From Faecalibacterium prausnitzii (lineage in GTDB: Bacteria > Bacillota > Clostridia > Oscillospirales > Ruminococcaceae), in the NCBI RefSeq assembly GCF_003287405.1, contig NZ_PRLD01000015.1, positions 1 to 46,899 on the forward strand: a stretch of 46,899 nucleotides of DNA, read 5' to 3'. The position numbers were made by a program, and so were the translations under genes. The notes beneath the pieces were generated by a model. It had not been told where the DNA came from. It was given only the letters and a program-made list of their open reading frames with translations, and searched no databases. This document shows positions 15,613-22,827 of this stretch, piece after piece (the first letter of the stretch is position 1; each line of letters begins with the position of its first letter).

Positions 15613-16478
15613 GGGATCTCCCACTTTTCGGTATCTACATCCTGCTCCAGCGGGTAGACCGCGTGCTGCAGGCCTAAGATCATGATATTGTTCAGCAGGG
15701 TGTCATTCAGTTTGAGATCCAGCATCTTGTATGCCCGCATCAGGTCGTTGACCGCTGCCAGCGCCTGCCGCCGGGCGTTCTCTATAGCGGCAGCCTGCCC
15801 GTTGAGCTCGTTGACCACGAACACGTTGTACTGGCCGTTGCGGCGGTCGGCTTCAAAGCGCTCGGCCTTGTCCAGCAGATAGAAGATGCGGCCGATGCAG
15901 CTGCCGATATACCGCATACTCTTGCGCTGGTTGGGGTCATCCGTAGCCAGCGTGGAGTACAAAGCGCCGTAGACGTTGCTCATAGGTTCAGCCGCAAGGG
16001 CGTAGTTTTTGGCGCTCAGGTTCATCTGCACCACCGCCTGCTCCCGCTCCTGCGCAAACAGCCGCTCCAGTGCCGGGTTCTCCTGCCGGGCTTTCTCGTA
16101 GGCGCGGCGCAGCAGCAGCTTGTCCGCTGCGCGGCGCAAGCGCTTGACCGGGCGCAGCTCGCTGTACTTGCGGTCCTGCAGATTATGCCAGCCCATCAGG
16201 ATCTCCGTCTGCGCCGCCTGCCGGATGCCCAGCGTCTGGCACATCATGCTGCGCTGGAACGGCGTACCGGGCATCCGCTGCCGTTTGCAGGTGGGCATAC
16301 GCCCCGCCAGACTGTCGGACAGGATGGCAAACAGCACCCCGTTGGTGCGCAGCAGATGGCAGGCGTAGAAGCCGTAGGACTTATACATCTGCCGCCGCAC
16401 CCCGCGGAGATAACGCATATAGGTGTTGTAATCCCGGATCGTCAGTTCCGGCAGATAGGGCCGCATCCGTCCCTTCAT
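15609..16478 (-). CDS. DUF5685-family protein lacking the usual N-terminal cysteines
   Basis: A 289-residue, largely helical cytoplasmic protein. The start MRPYLPELTIRDY and the later segment IGRIFYLLDKAERFEADRRNGQYNVF resemble, from memory, DUF5685 proteins of Clostridia, whose role is unknown. Typical members have a CGLC-type pair soon after the RPY motif; here that place reads YLRGVRRQMYK, with no cysteine. The middle (about 100-160) is Arg/Lys-rich and probably helical. It starts at ATG 16478, although an ATG at 16466 fits the family's N-terminus equally well. The stop overlaps the next gene's start. Confidence 0.65.
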   Translation of the reverse strand: MKGRMRPYLPELTIRDYNTYMRYLRGVRRQMYKSYGFYACHLLRTNGVLFAILSDSLAGRMPTCKRQRMPGTPFQRSMMCQTLGIRQAAQTEILMGWHNLQDRKYSELRPVKRLRRAADKLLLRRAYEKARQENPALERLFAQEREQAVVQMNLSAKNYALAAEPMSNVYGALYSTLATDDPNQRKSMRYIGSCIGRIFYLLDKAERFEADRRNGQYNVFVVNELNGQAAAIENARRQALAAVNDLMRAYKMLDLKLNDTLLNNIMILGLQHAVYPLEQDVDTEKWEIP

Positions 16479-16531
16479 ATAAGCCAGACATCCTTTCTGT
16501 ACAGTTTTTGTATCCTGCGGTCAATAAGGTT

Positions 16532-16560
16532 AGTATAATCCTTTTTGTTCGGCAACGCAA
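16532..16560 (-). promoter_or_regulatory. Promoter of the DUF5685-membrane protein-glmS unit
   Basis: On the minus strand TTGCGT (16560-16555), a 17-bp spacer and TATACT (16537-16532) lie about 54 bases ahead of the DUF5685 gene. Confidence 0.7.
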
Positions 16561-16621
16561 CTGCCGGATGCAAAAACTGCTGTAATTTGTCATTATGCCG
16601 AATTTTGTGAAATCTATTTTT

Positions 16622-16678
16622 CTATTAAAAATACCCGCAGACCGTCTCTTTTCAGCAAAAGATGATCTGCGGGTGTTT
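16622..16678 (-). terminator. Terminator after the THUMP methyltransferase
   Basis: On the minus strand ACACCCGCAGA (16676-16666) pairs with TCTGCGGGTAT (16641-16631), followed by a T-rich run. It lies 72 bases beyond the methyltransferase stop. Confidence 0.8.
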
Positions 16679-16748
16679 GTGCCGGATTTTCCCGGCAAAA
16701 GGCACACTTTTCCGGTGTAACGTTTGCCGGGGCAGGGCTTAAATGCCC

Positions 16749-17945
16749 TTACTTCTTTTCAAAATGGGTGCGCTTGCCGTCAAAGCCGGATTTGGGCATG
16801 GGCTTTGCCATCTTTTCGGTCTTGGGGGCGTTATAGTACATATACAGCTGGCAGGGGATCATGCCGTTGTACATCTTGCGGCGCTTGTTGGCGCGCTTGC
16901 CGTAGTGCAGCTCAAAATCCATATCGGCGGTAATGGCGTACAGCCCGGCGCAGGGGCTGGCTTCCATCTGCTGTCCCAGCGTGCGTGCCAGCTTGGCAGC
17001 GCCCTCAATGGTGCCCAGACGTTCGCCGTAGGGAGGGTTCGTCAGCACGATGGCCTCCGGCTTTGCGGCAAAGGTGGAAACATCGGCCACCTCAAAGTGG
17101 CAGCGGTTTTCCACACCCGCCAGCTTGGCGTTGACGTTGGCCTGTGCCACGGCTGCGGGGTCGATATCGTAGCCGTAAGCTTCAAAGCCCACGTCCAGCT
17201 TGGACTCTGCCAGTGCCTTCTGGCGCTGCTCTGCCCACAGGGCAGCGGGCACAAAGCTGTAACGCTCGGCGGCAAAGCGGCGTTTCAGACCCGGGGCAAT
17301 GTTCATGGCCTTCTGCGCGGCTTCGATCAGCAGGGTGCCGCTGCCGCAGAAGGGATCCTCCACCAGGCTGTCGCGGCGCACACGGCCAAGGTCGGCGATG
17401 GTCGCCGCCAGCGTCTCGCGCAGAGGGGCTTCCATGGCGTTGCGGCGGTAGCCGCGCTTGTGCAAGCCCTCGCCGGTGGTGTCCAGCATGATCTCGCACA
17501 TATTTTTGCGCAGCATAAAGCGCACCTTGTACTCCACGCCGCTCTCGGGCAGCACGGTGGTGCGGTGACCCTTCATCAGGCGCTTGACCACCGCCTTTTT
17601 GATGACGCTCTGGCAGGCGGGGATGCTGGTCAGCTGGCTATTCAGGGAAGAGCCGGTGACCGGGAAGGCGGCATCCGCAGGCAGAAACTCCTCCCACGGG
17701 ATGGAATACACGCCGTCGAACAGCTCGTCGAAGGTGGTGGCCTTGTAGCGTGCCAGCAGCAGCATCACACGCTCCACGGTGCGCAGGTTGAGGTTTGCTG
17801 CGGCGATCATCTCTGCCCCGCCGCAGAAGCTCAGACGGCCATCCTCCACCCGGATGTTCTCTGCGCCGATGCGGGTCAGCTCAAATTTAGCGGTGGATTC
17901 GCACCCGAAAAAGCAGGGCGCGATCAGTTCAAATTTTGCGGGCAT
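16749..17945 (-). CDS. THUMP-domain class I SAM-dependent RNA methyltransferase (RlmL/YpsC-like)
   Basis: A 398-residue enzyme expected to methylate rRNA, probably a guanine N2 position as in RlmL-type enzymes. The N-terminal THUMP/ferredoxin-like part (1-160) includes CQSVIKKAVVKRLM. The Rossmann methyltransferase has SAM motif I in DPFCGSGTLLIEAA (about 195-208), an acidic motif GYDIDPAAV, and the catalytic NPPYGERLG (about 300). The start at 17945 has AAGGA six bases ahead and opens MPAKFELIAPCFFG, typical for the family; a longer upstream frame would run through the terminator at 17971-18006. The KR-rich C-terminus fits RNA binding. Confidence 0.88.
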   Translation of the reverse strand: MPAKFELIAPCFFGCESTAKFELTRIGAENIRVEDGRLSFCGGAEMIAAANLNLRTVERVMLLLARYKATTFDELFDGVYSIPWEEFLPADAAFPVTGSSLNSQLTSIPACQSVIKKAVVKRLMKGHRTTVLPESGVEYKVRFMLRKNMCEIMLDTTGEGLHKRGYRRNAMEAPLRETLAATIADLGRVRRDSLVEDPFCGSGTLLIEAAQKAMNIAPGLKRRFAAERYSFVPAALWAEQRQKALAESKLDVGFEAYGYDIDPAAVAQANVNAKLAGVENRCHFEVADVSTFAAKPEAIVLTNPPYGERLGTIEGAAKLARTLGQQMEASPCAGLYAITADMDFELHYGKRANKRRKMYNGMIPCQLYMYYNAPKTEKMAKPMPKSGFDGKRTHFEKK

Positions 17946-17970
17946 GGTAGTTCCTTTCTGTTCTGTACCG

Positions 17971-18006
17971 AAAAAACAGACCTGTCCGACCGGGGACAGG
18001 CCTGCC
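17971..18006 (-). terminator. Terminator after the S1-domain gene
   Basis: On the minus strand CAGGCCTGTCC (18004-17994) pairs with GGACAGGTCTG (17987-17977), followed by a run of T. It separates the yabR-like gene from the methyltransferase gene. Confidence 0.85.
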
Positions 18007-18039
18007 TGTGTTCCTTGTGATCCCAGCTGATGCGGTGGC

Positions 18040-18588
18040 TCAGCGGCCGCGGCGGCTGCGGGGGGCATAACCGCCGCCCCGGCGGTTGTTGGTCTCGTGG
18101 TCGAGATCCGCCATCTTTTCCTCGCTCTGGCTCTTGAAGCGGCTCATCATGTCCTCAAAGCTCAGGTTGTCGGAGCGGACGGGTGTCTTGGGCTGCCACA
18201 CGCGGGGAGCCGCCTCCCGGGCAGGGCCACGGCCGCCTTCACGGGGGGCACGGCCTGCGCCACGACCGCCGGAGCGTCCGCCCTCCTGCCCATTGCGGAA
18301 GCCGCCCGGACGGGAGCCTGCGGGGCGGCCTTCCCGGGGCTGACGCGGCGCCGGGGGCAGCAGCCGCTTGATGGACAGTGCGATCTTGCCGTCCGGTGCA
18401 ATGTTGATGACCTGCACCTTAACTTCATCGCCATCGTGCAGCACAGTGTTGATATCCTGCACGAACTCGTTGGATACCTCGGAAATGTGGACCATGCCGA
18501 CACGCCCCTCCGGCAGCGCTACAAATGCGCCAAAGGGCTTTACACCGGTCACGCGGCCTTCGAATACGTTCCCTACCTCAATTGCCAA
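18040..18588 (-). CDS. S1 RNA-binding domain protein (YabR-like) with RG-rich tail
   Basis: A 182-residue RNA-binding protein. Residues 1-75 form one S1 domain (GNVFEGRVTGVKPFGAFVAL to KIALSIKRL). Residues 80-140 are Arg/Gly/Pro-rich with RGG-like repeats, and a short acidic helix (NLSFEDMMSRFKSQSEEK) precedes a final Arg/Gly stretch. Position after divIC matches yabR of Bacillus, whose product associates with translation. The start is TTG at 18588, the only suitable codon before the S1 domain, with AGGAG nine bases ahead. The RG tail is longer than in YabR and may bind RNA nonspecifically. Confidence 0.85.
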   Translation of the reverse strand: MAIEVGNVFEGRVTGVKPFGAFVALPEGRVGMVHISEVSNEFVQDINTVLHDGDEVKVQVINIAPDGKIALSIKRLLPPAPRQPREGRPAGSRPGGFRNGQEGGRSGGRGAGRAPREGGRGPAREAAPRVWQPKTPVRSDNLSFEDMMSRFKSQSEEKMADLDHETNNRRGGGYAPRSRRGR

Positions 18589-18633
18589 AACTCAATACTC
18601 CTTGTTTTCCAAAACTCTTGACCTGCCGCGTGG

Positions 18634-18939
18634 TCAGTTACCGGTCACATCCACAAAGATGCGCTCGTTGGGTGCGGCGTAGTTGTAAGAGTCGCGTGCG
18701 ACCCATTCGGTGATCTGGTCGGCATCGCCGCTCAGTACGCGCTGCAGTTCCTGATTTTCCGTCTGTTGCTGCGCCACCTGTTCGTTCAGTGTTTCCAGTT
18801 CTGCCCGCTTGGAGCTGATGGTGACCTGATTGGAGATATAAGCCGCCAGCATACTCAGCAAAAGCAGCACGAAAAACAGGCGGAACGCCATGGTGACCAC
18901 TGCATTCTTTCTGCGCTTTTTGCGTCCCGTATTCGTCAT
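18634..18939 (-). CDS. divIC: Septum formation initiator DivIC/FtsB family
   Basis: A 101-residue bitopic membrane protein of the division complex. A basic cytoplasmic N-terminus (TNTGRKKRRKNAV) is followed by one membrane helix (about 16-38, MAFRLFFVLLLLSMLAAYIS). A coiled coil (about 42-72, RAELETLNEQVAQQQTENQELQ) and a short beta domain ending NERIFVDVTGN complete it. The longer upstream frame was rejected because it would run through yabQ; ATG 18939 has GGAG nine bases ahead. It lies between yabQ and yabR as in Bacillus. Confidence 0.9.
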   Translation of the reverse strand: MTNTGRKKRRKNAVVTMAFRLFFVLLLLSMLAAYISNQVTISSKRAELETLNEQVAQQQTENQELQRVLSGDADQITEWVARDSYNYAAPNERIFVDVTGN

Positions 18940-18985
18940 TGCCTTACGCTCCTGTCTGAACAGCAGACCTTCTGCGTCTGTTCTC

Positions 18986-19438
18986 TTACTTTGATACGTT
19001 TGAATTATACAACAATGCCCGCTGGTTTGGCAAGTTCTTTTTGGATTTTTTTGCGGTTCTTTCCGCGTTCCGGCGTAATTTGCGGGCAGTTTTCGCCGCA
19101 GCGCGGCGGCGGCGCACAGGCTGCACCGCAAAACGGCGCAAAACAGCCCCGATCCCCCGCCCCAGCGCCCGCAGCGGGACGCCCAGCACCCCGGCAGCGC
19201 AAAGGGCAGCGGCAAAGGCTGCCGCCGCCATGTACCACCGTAGCACCCCGGCGGCGCTGTACCCGGCGGCGTAGCTCTGGCACGCCAGCAGCACCGCACC
19301 GGAAAGCAGCACGTCCGGCGCAAAAGCCGCCCTGCCCCGCACCGGCAAAAACGCCCGCGCCGCGCCAAGGGCAGCGCCCAGCACGGCACAGGCGGCAGCT
19401 TCCTGCAAAAGCCGGGCGGGCAGCAGCACCTGCACCAT
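18986..19438 (-). CDS. yabQ: YabQ-family sporulation membrane protein
   Basis: A 150-residue membrane protein related to YabQ, needed for spore cortex formation in Bacillus. It has four hydrophobic segments within the first 105 residues, including the pattern LGAALGAARAFLPVRG and, later, GVLRWYMAAAAF, where YabQ proteins carry their conserved R and Y. An Arg/Lys-rich tail (from about 115) follows. The ATG at 19438 was chosen because it overlaps the yabP stop by one base (TGATG). Gene order yabP-yabQ-divIC-yabR is that of endospore formers. Sequence similarity is recalled, not computed. Confidence 0.75.
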   Translation of the reverse strand: MVQVLLPARLLQEAAACAVLGAALGAARAFLPVRGRAAFAPDVLLSGAVLLACQSYAAGYSAAGVLRWYMAAAAFAAALCAAGVLGVPLRALGRGIGAVLRRFAVQPVRRRRAAAKTARKLRRNAERTAKKSKKNLPNQRALLYNSNVSK

Positions 19439-19716
19439 CAGCGCAGCAGCCGGTGCCAGAAGCCCCCGGCTGCGCGGGCGGCGGTGTACTCCAGCCCATC
19501 GAACCGCCCGGTCAGCTTTGCTTCCCCGGCTTCCAGATCCAGTGTCTGCATACTGATCTGCGCACCGGACAGGTGCAAAATGCCCTTGCCGGTCTCCAGC
19601 GCGGCGCTTTCGGCGCTGCAATGCAGCACCCGCTGCACCCCGGTGACGGTCAGCCTGCTGCGGCTCTCCAGGATCAGGTCATGGGGCAGCGGCGGCCTTG
19701 CGGCAGCTTTTTCCAT
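19438..19716 (-). CDS. yabP: YabP/YqfC-family sporulation protein
   Basis: A 92-residue protein of beta-strand character: HDLILESRSRLTVTGV, VLHCSAESAALETGKGILHLSG and LDLEAGEAKLTGRFDGLEYT. This matches the YabP/YqfC layout, where strands alternate with the LxxxGxxL and G-x-L-x-I-xG motifs. In spore formers YabP acts with YabQ in cortex formation. GAGGGGGA lies just ahead of the ATG. It follows rqcP by 45 bases and overlaps yabQ by one base, so it belongs to the same transcript. Confidence 0.8.
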   Translation of the reverse strand: MEKAAARPPLPHDLILESRSRLTVTGVQRVLHCSAESAALETGKGILHLSGAQISMQTLDLEAGEAKLTGRFDGLEYTAARAAGGFWHRLLR

Positions 19717-19761
19717 AGGCAGTCCCCCTCTGCCAGCATTGTATGCGGGCAGGGCGGGCGG

Positions 19762-20007
19762 TTATTCCGCGATCACCTCGTACATCTCGCGGGCAACGTC
19801 CTTGGTGCGGGGCTCTTCATCCGAGAGCACCCGCACCTTGATGGGACGGTTGCCGAAGGTGACCTCGATGATGTCCCCGGCGTTGACGGCCTGACTGGCC
19901 TTGGCCACCTTGCCGTTGATGAGGATGCGGCCTGCATCCGCCACCTCGTTTGCCACGGTGCGGCGCTTGATGAGACGGGAGACCTTGAGATATTTATCCA
20001 GACGCAT
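19762..20007 (-). CDS. rqcP: S4-domain ribosome quality-control factor RqcP
   Basis: An 81-residue S4 RNA-binding protein (formerly YabO). The S4 core is MRLDKYLKVSRLIKRRTVANEV, then GRILINGKVAKASQAVNAGDIIEV. RqcP works with RqcH in alanine tailing of stalled nascent chains on 50S subunits. Its place ahead of yabP, yabQ and divIC is conserved with Bacillus. AAGGA precedes the ATG. The HU terminator ends 25 bases upstream, so expression needs readthrough or a promoter I could not see. Confidence 0.93.
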   Translation of the reverse strand: MRLDKYLKVSRLIKRRTVANEVADAGRILINGKVAKASQAVNAGDIIEVTFGNRPIKVRVLSDEEPRTKDVAREMYEVIAE

Positions 20008-20031
20008 TGGCGTTATTCCTTTCCTTTCAGC

Positions 20032-20067
20032 AAAAAAGCCGCCGCACCTTGTGCAGGCAGCGGCGGC
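20032..20067 (-). terminator. Terminator of the HU gene
   Basis: On the minus strand GCCGCCGC (20067-20060) pairs with GCGGCGGC (20045-20038), followed by six T residues; it begins 14 bases after the HU stop. Confidence 0.88.
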
Positions 20068-20080
20068 GTGACAGAACCGA

Positions 20081-20350
20081 TTACAGGGTGTCCTTCAGGG
20101 ACTTGCCGGGCTTGAACACGATGCTGCGGGAAGCAGCGATGGTGATGGGCTCGCGGGTGCGGGGGTTGATGCCCTGACGCTCGGCGCGCTCGCGCACCTC
20201 AAAGGTGCCAAAGCCGGAGATGCTGATCTTTTCGCCCTCGGTCATGGCCTTGCCCAGTGCCTCAAAAACGGCGTTGACAGCCTGCTCGGCGCTCTTCTTG
20301 CTCATTTCGGTGTTTGCCGCAACCTGTGCGATCAAGTCGGTCTTGGTCAT
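20081..20350 (-). CDS. hup: HU-family DNA-binding protein
   Basis: An 89-residue histone-like protein that bends and compacts DNA as a dimer. All family marks are present: MTKTDLIAQVA, the GFGTFEVRERAERQGINPRT arm region with its Pro intercalation site, and the closing VVFKPGK-like segment (IVFKPGKSLKDTL). ATG 20350 was chosen over an ATG 15 bases upstream because GGAGG lies 8 bases ahead of it and the family starts MTK. It is inserted between mazG and rqcP, as in many Clostridia. Confidence 0.97.
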   Translation of the reverse strand: MTKTDLIAQVAANTEMSKKSAEQAVNAVFEALGKAMTEGEKISISGFGTFEVRERAERQGINPRTREPITIAASRSIVFKPGKSLKDTL

Positions 20351-20404
20351 ATTATTTGCCTCCATCTGATTTTGTCTTGAATTCTCTCGTTCTATCGGAG
20401 CAGG

Positions 20405-21121
20405 TCATTCGACCTGAGTACCGCGTTGTTCCTGTTCCAGACACTGCTGTGCAAAGCGCTTGGATGCAAAGGTCAGTGCTTCCTCTGCATCCACCCCCGC
20501 AAGCCGGGCGGCGTTTACCGCTGCAAACAGCAGCTGGCCTGCGGCTTCCTGCTTTGCGGCGGCGTCTGCCGTGGCAAAGTCCTGCACGGCGGCTTCCAGC
20601 CGGTGCTGTGCTGCGGCTGCATCCTGCTGCCCAAGGCCATGCCCGGCGGCACGCTTTTGCAGCTTTTGCGCCCGCATGAGCGCGGGCAGCGTAGCGGGCA
20701 CGGTGGCCAGCTCGTCAGCAAGGGTGGTGCGCCCCTTTTCCTTATTTTTGAGCGCATCCCAGCCATTTATACCGGCGTTTTCCGCTGCGGAGGATGCAAA
20801 GATGTTGGGGTGCCGGAACACCAGCTTTTCGCAGACATTGCGGCACACATCCTCAAAGGTAAAGCGTCCCCGCTCTTCCTCTATGGCGGCGTGGAACACC
20901 ACCTGCATCAGCACGTCTCCCAGCTCCTCCCGGAGCAGCACGGCGTCGTCTGCATCAATGGCTTCCAGCGCTTCGCAGGTCTCTTCCAGAAAATTTTTGC
21001 GGATGGAAGCATGGGTCTGCACCTTATCCCACGGACAGCCGTTTTCCGGGTCCCGCAGGATGCGGATCACCTGCAGCAGCTGCTCCGCTGTATAGGGCGG
21101 CTGTGGGGTCCAGTCCAGCAC
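20405..21121 (-). CDS. mazG: MazG nucleoside triphosphate pyrophosphohydrolase
   Basis: A 238-residue enzyme that hydrolyses NTPs to NMP and pyrophosphate, cleaning the nucleotide pool. The first MazG domain has LRDPENGCPWDKVQTHASI and the metal-binding EETCEALEAID and EELGDVL motifs; a second MazG-like domain follows after residue 130. The start was set at GTG 21121: the only Shine-Dalgarno (AAGGAG) directly abuts the ATG at 21130 with no spacer but stands nine bases before this GTG. Using the ATG would add three residues. Position matches yabN of Bacillus. Confidence 0.93.
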   Translation of the reverse strand: MLDWTPQPPYTAEQLLQVIRILRDPENGCPWDKVQTHASIRKNFLEETCEALEAIDADDAVLLREELGDVLMQVVFHAAIEEERGRFTFEDVCRNVCEKLVFRHPNIFASSAAENAGINGWDALKNKEKGRTTLADELATVPATLPALMRAQKLQKRAAGHGLGQQDAAAAQHRLEAAVQDFATADAAAKQEAAGQLLFAAVNAARLAGVDAEEALTFASKRFAQQCLEQEQRGTQVE

Positions 21122-21153
21122 ACGTTCCATCTCCTTTTGAAAAGATACTGTAA

Positions 21154-21182
21154 ATTGTACCGCAGCTGCTGCGGTTTTTCAA
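21154..21182 (-). promoter_or_regulatory. mazG promoter with a dyad in its spacer
   Basis: On the minus strand TTGAAA (21182-21177), a 17-bp spacer and TACAAT (21159-21154). The spacer holds the inverted repeat CCGCAG-CAG-CTGCGG (21174-21160), placed where a repressor or activator could act. Confidence 0.7.
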
Positions 21183-21229
21183 GCAAAAAACCGCAATTTT
21201 CCAGCATTTTTCATGGTTTTCTGCGCTTT

Positions 21230-21278
21230 TCACAAAAACAGGACGGCATCCTGCGGGGGATACCGCCCTGTTGCAGTT
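21230..21278 (-). terminator. Terminator after the zinc-ribbon gene
   Basis: On the minus strand ACAGGGCGGTATCC (21271-21258) pairs with GGATGCCGTCCTGT (21251-21238) with one mismatch, followed by a T tract. Confidence 0.75.
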
Positions 21279-21294
21279 TTTTCCTGTTTTCAGC

Positions 21295-21717
21295 TTACAG
21301 CTGTGCGCCGCACTTATTGCAGAACAGCGCATCGTCCGAGACGGGCGCGCCGCACTGCGGGCAGGTCTTGCGGGCAGGCTGGGCGGGCTGTTCCGGGGCA
21401 GCTTCTTCCTCCTCCACGGGAGCTTCGTAGTCCACCTCGGCGGCTTCTGCCGGGGTCAGGGTAGCCTTCAGGCGGGTGATCTCCTGCTCGATGGTATCGA
21501 TCATCTCGATGTATTTATCCACCAGCGGCTGGTTCTCCTCCTTGCCCTTGGCAAGGCTGTACACCAGTGCACCCAGCTGACGCTGTGCCTTGAGCAGCTT
21601 GCCCTGTTCGTTGACCAGCAGCGCCTGCGTCTTGCCCTTTTCAGCCAGATCCATGGCAGCGTTCTTGCCCTTTTCGGCATATTCCAAACCCATTGCTTTG
21701 ATCTTGTTAAAATCCAT
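21295..21717 (-). CDS. Coiled-coil protein with C-terminal zinc ribbon
   Basis: A 140-residue cytoplasmic protein. Residues 1-85 are helical and probably coiled (KIKAMGLEYAEKGKNAAMDLAEKGK to MIDTIEQEITRLKATL). An acidic Glu/Ala/Pro linker (about 90-115) leads to a treble-clef zinc ribbon, CPQCGAPVSDDALFCNKCGAQL. Many small Firmicute proteins share this helical-plus-ribbon plan, and none gives a clear function. ATG 21717 was chosen for the AGAGGT ahead of it; the longer upstream frame lacks such a site. Its own promoter (21797-21825) and terminator make it a single-gene unit. Confidence 0.8.
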   Translation of the reverse strand: MDFNKIKAMGLEYAEKGKNAAMDLAEKGKTQALLVNEQGKLLKAQRQLGALVYSLAKGKEENQPLVDKYIEMIDTIEQEITRLKATLTPAEAAEVDYEAPVEEEEAAPEQPAQPARKTCPQCGAPVSDDALFCNKCGAQL

Positions 21718-21796
21718 AAAAGACACCTCTCTTATTCTGGCAGTATATTCTCTGCAGATGGCGGCGCATCCTGCGCCATACCGGAGTCGTATCCTC

Positions 21797-21825
21797 ATTA
21801 TAGCGCAGCGTTATGGCAATTGCAA
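21797..21825 (-). promoter_or_regulatory. Promoter of the zinc-ribbon gene
   Basis: On the minus strand TTGCAA (21825-21820), a 17-bp spacer and TATAAT (21802-21797). Confidence 0.82.
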
Positions 21826-21891
21826 CGAATGCACCGCAATTTTTACAGTTTGGTGCTGGTTTGGAAACAAATTTTACGCATTTTTCACCGG

Positions 21892-22827
21892 TTAGGTGCG
21901 GCTGCCGTAGAACTCGCACAGCATACTGTCGGCGGGCAGCAGCTCCAGCGGCAGCGGGTCCACCTGCTCAAAGCGGCGGGCGGTCTCGTCCCATAGCTCG
22001 GCGTTGTGGCCTTCCAGCGTGAACTGACGGCGCACCTCGCCCAGCAGCCGGGAGATCAGTCCCAGCTCGTAGGTAAAGGAAGTGTCCAGCAAAAAGTCTG
22101 CGGTGGTCTTGAAGCCCTTGATATACCGCGTTTCGCCGTCCAGCACCCTGTCCCACATGGAAAGGGTCTTGGCGGGGCTGCGGCCGCGGGCTGCGGCGTC
22201 CCGCAGGGTGCGGCGGCACAGGCGGATATCCTGCGTATTGATGACCCGGCGCCCGTCGATGCAGTATTCCTCCCGCAGACCGGCGTAGATGCGGTAGATC
22301 TGGTCGTCCGGCACAAGGCCGGTCAGCTCCGGGTTCAGAGCATGGATGCCCTCAACGATGCACACACCGCCCTGCAGATCGATGGGCTCCACCTCGGCAG
22401 AGCGCTGCTCGGTGGCAAAATCGTAAATGGGCAGCTCGGTCTTGCCGGTCTCGCTGAGCTGGCGCAGGCACTGCTTGATAAGGGGCAGATCCAGCGTTTC
22501 AAGGTTTTCGTAGTCCAGCGTGCCGTCCGGCATTTTGGGGTAGTAGGCAGCGCCTTTAAAAAAGTTGTCCAGACTGACCACCTGTGCCGGGGTGCCCTGC
22601 TGCACCAGCGCCTTTGCCAGACAGTGGGCGCTGGTGGTCTTGCCGCTGGCCGAAGGGCCGGTCAGCATAACGATCTTTGCCCCGGAGCCGCGCACCTTCT
22701 GGGCGGCATACTGCACCCGCCGGGCGTAGCTGTTCTCGCTCAGCTGTGCCAGCGCCTGCGGGCTGCGGGCTGCTACGTTATAAAGATCTATTTCAACCAG
22801 TCGTTTCGGTACCCAGATCGTGATCAT
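21892..22827 (-). CDS. Uridine kinase-like nucleoside kinase
   Basis: A 311-residue P-loop kinase predicted to phosphorylate a nucleoside, most likely uridine. Walker A is GPSASGKTTS (about 55-64), followed by VVSLDNFFKGAAYYPKMPDGTLDYENLETLD, the substrate segment of the uridine kinase/phosphoribulokinase superfamily. IVEGIHALNPEL and RYIKGFKTTADFLLDTSFTYEL come later. It lacks the N-terminal TGS extension seen in some clostridial relatives. ATG 22827 gives a 35-base overlap with hemZ; AGGAG lies 12 bases ahead. It is the last gene of the eleven-gene run. Confidence 0.85.
   Translation of the reverse strand: MITIWVPKRLVEIDLYNVAARSPQALAQLSENSYARRVQYAAQKVRGSGAKIVMLTGPSASGKTTSAHCLAKALVQQGTPAQVVSLDNFFKGAAYYPKMPDGTLDYENLETLDLPLIKQCLRQLSETGKTELPIYDFATEQRSAEVEPIDLQGGVCIVEGIHALNPELTGLVPDDQIYRIYAGLREEYCIDGRRVINTQDIRLCRRTLRDAAARGRSPAKTLSMWDRVLDGETRYIKGFKTTADFLLDTSFTYELGLISRLLGEVRRQFTLEGHNAELWDETARRFEQVDPLPLELLPADSMLCEFYGSRT

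Noticed and set aside
12928-15657. A 909-codon rightward frame across glmS and the ribozyme
   Set aside because: It is antisense to glmS, the ribozyme and the membrane gene, has no binding site, and reads as His/Gly/Val-rich filler created by the codon bias of the opposite strand.
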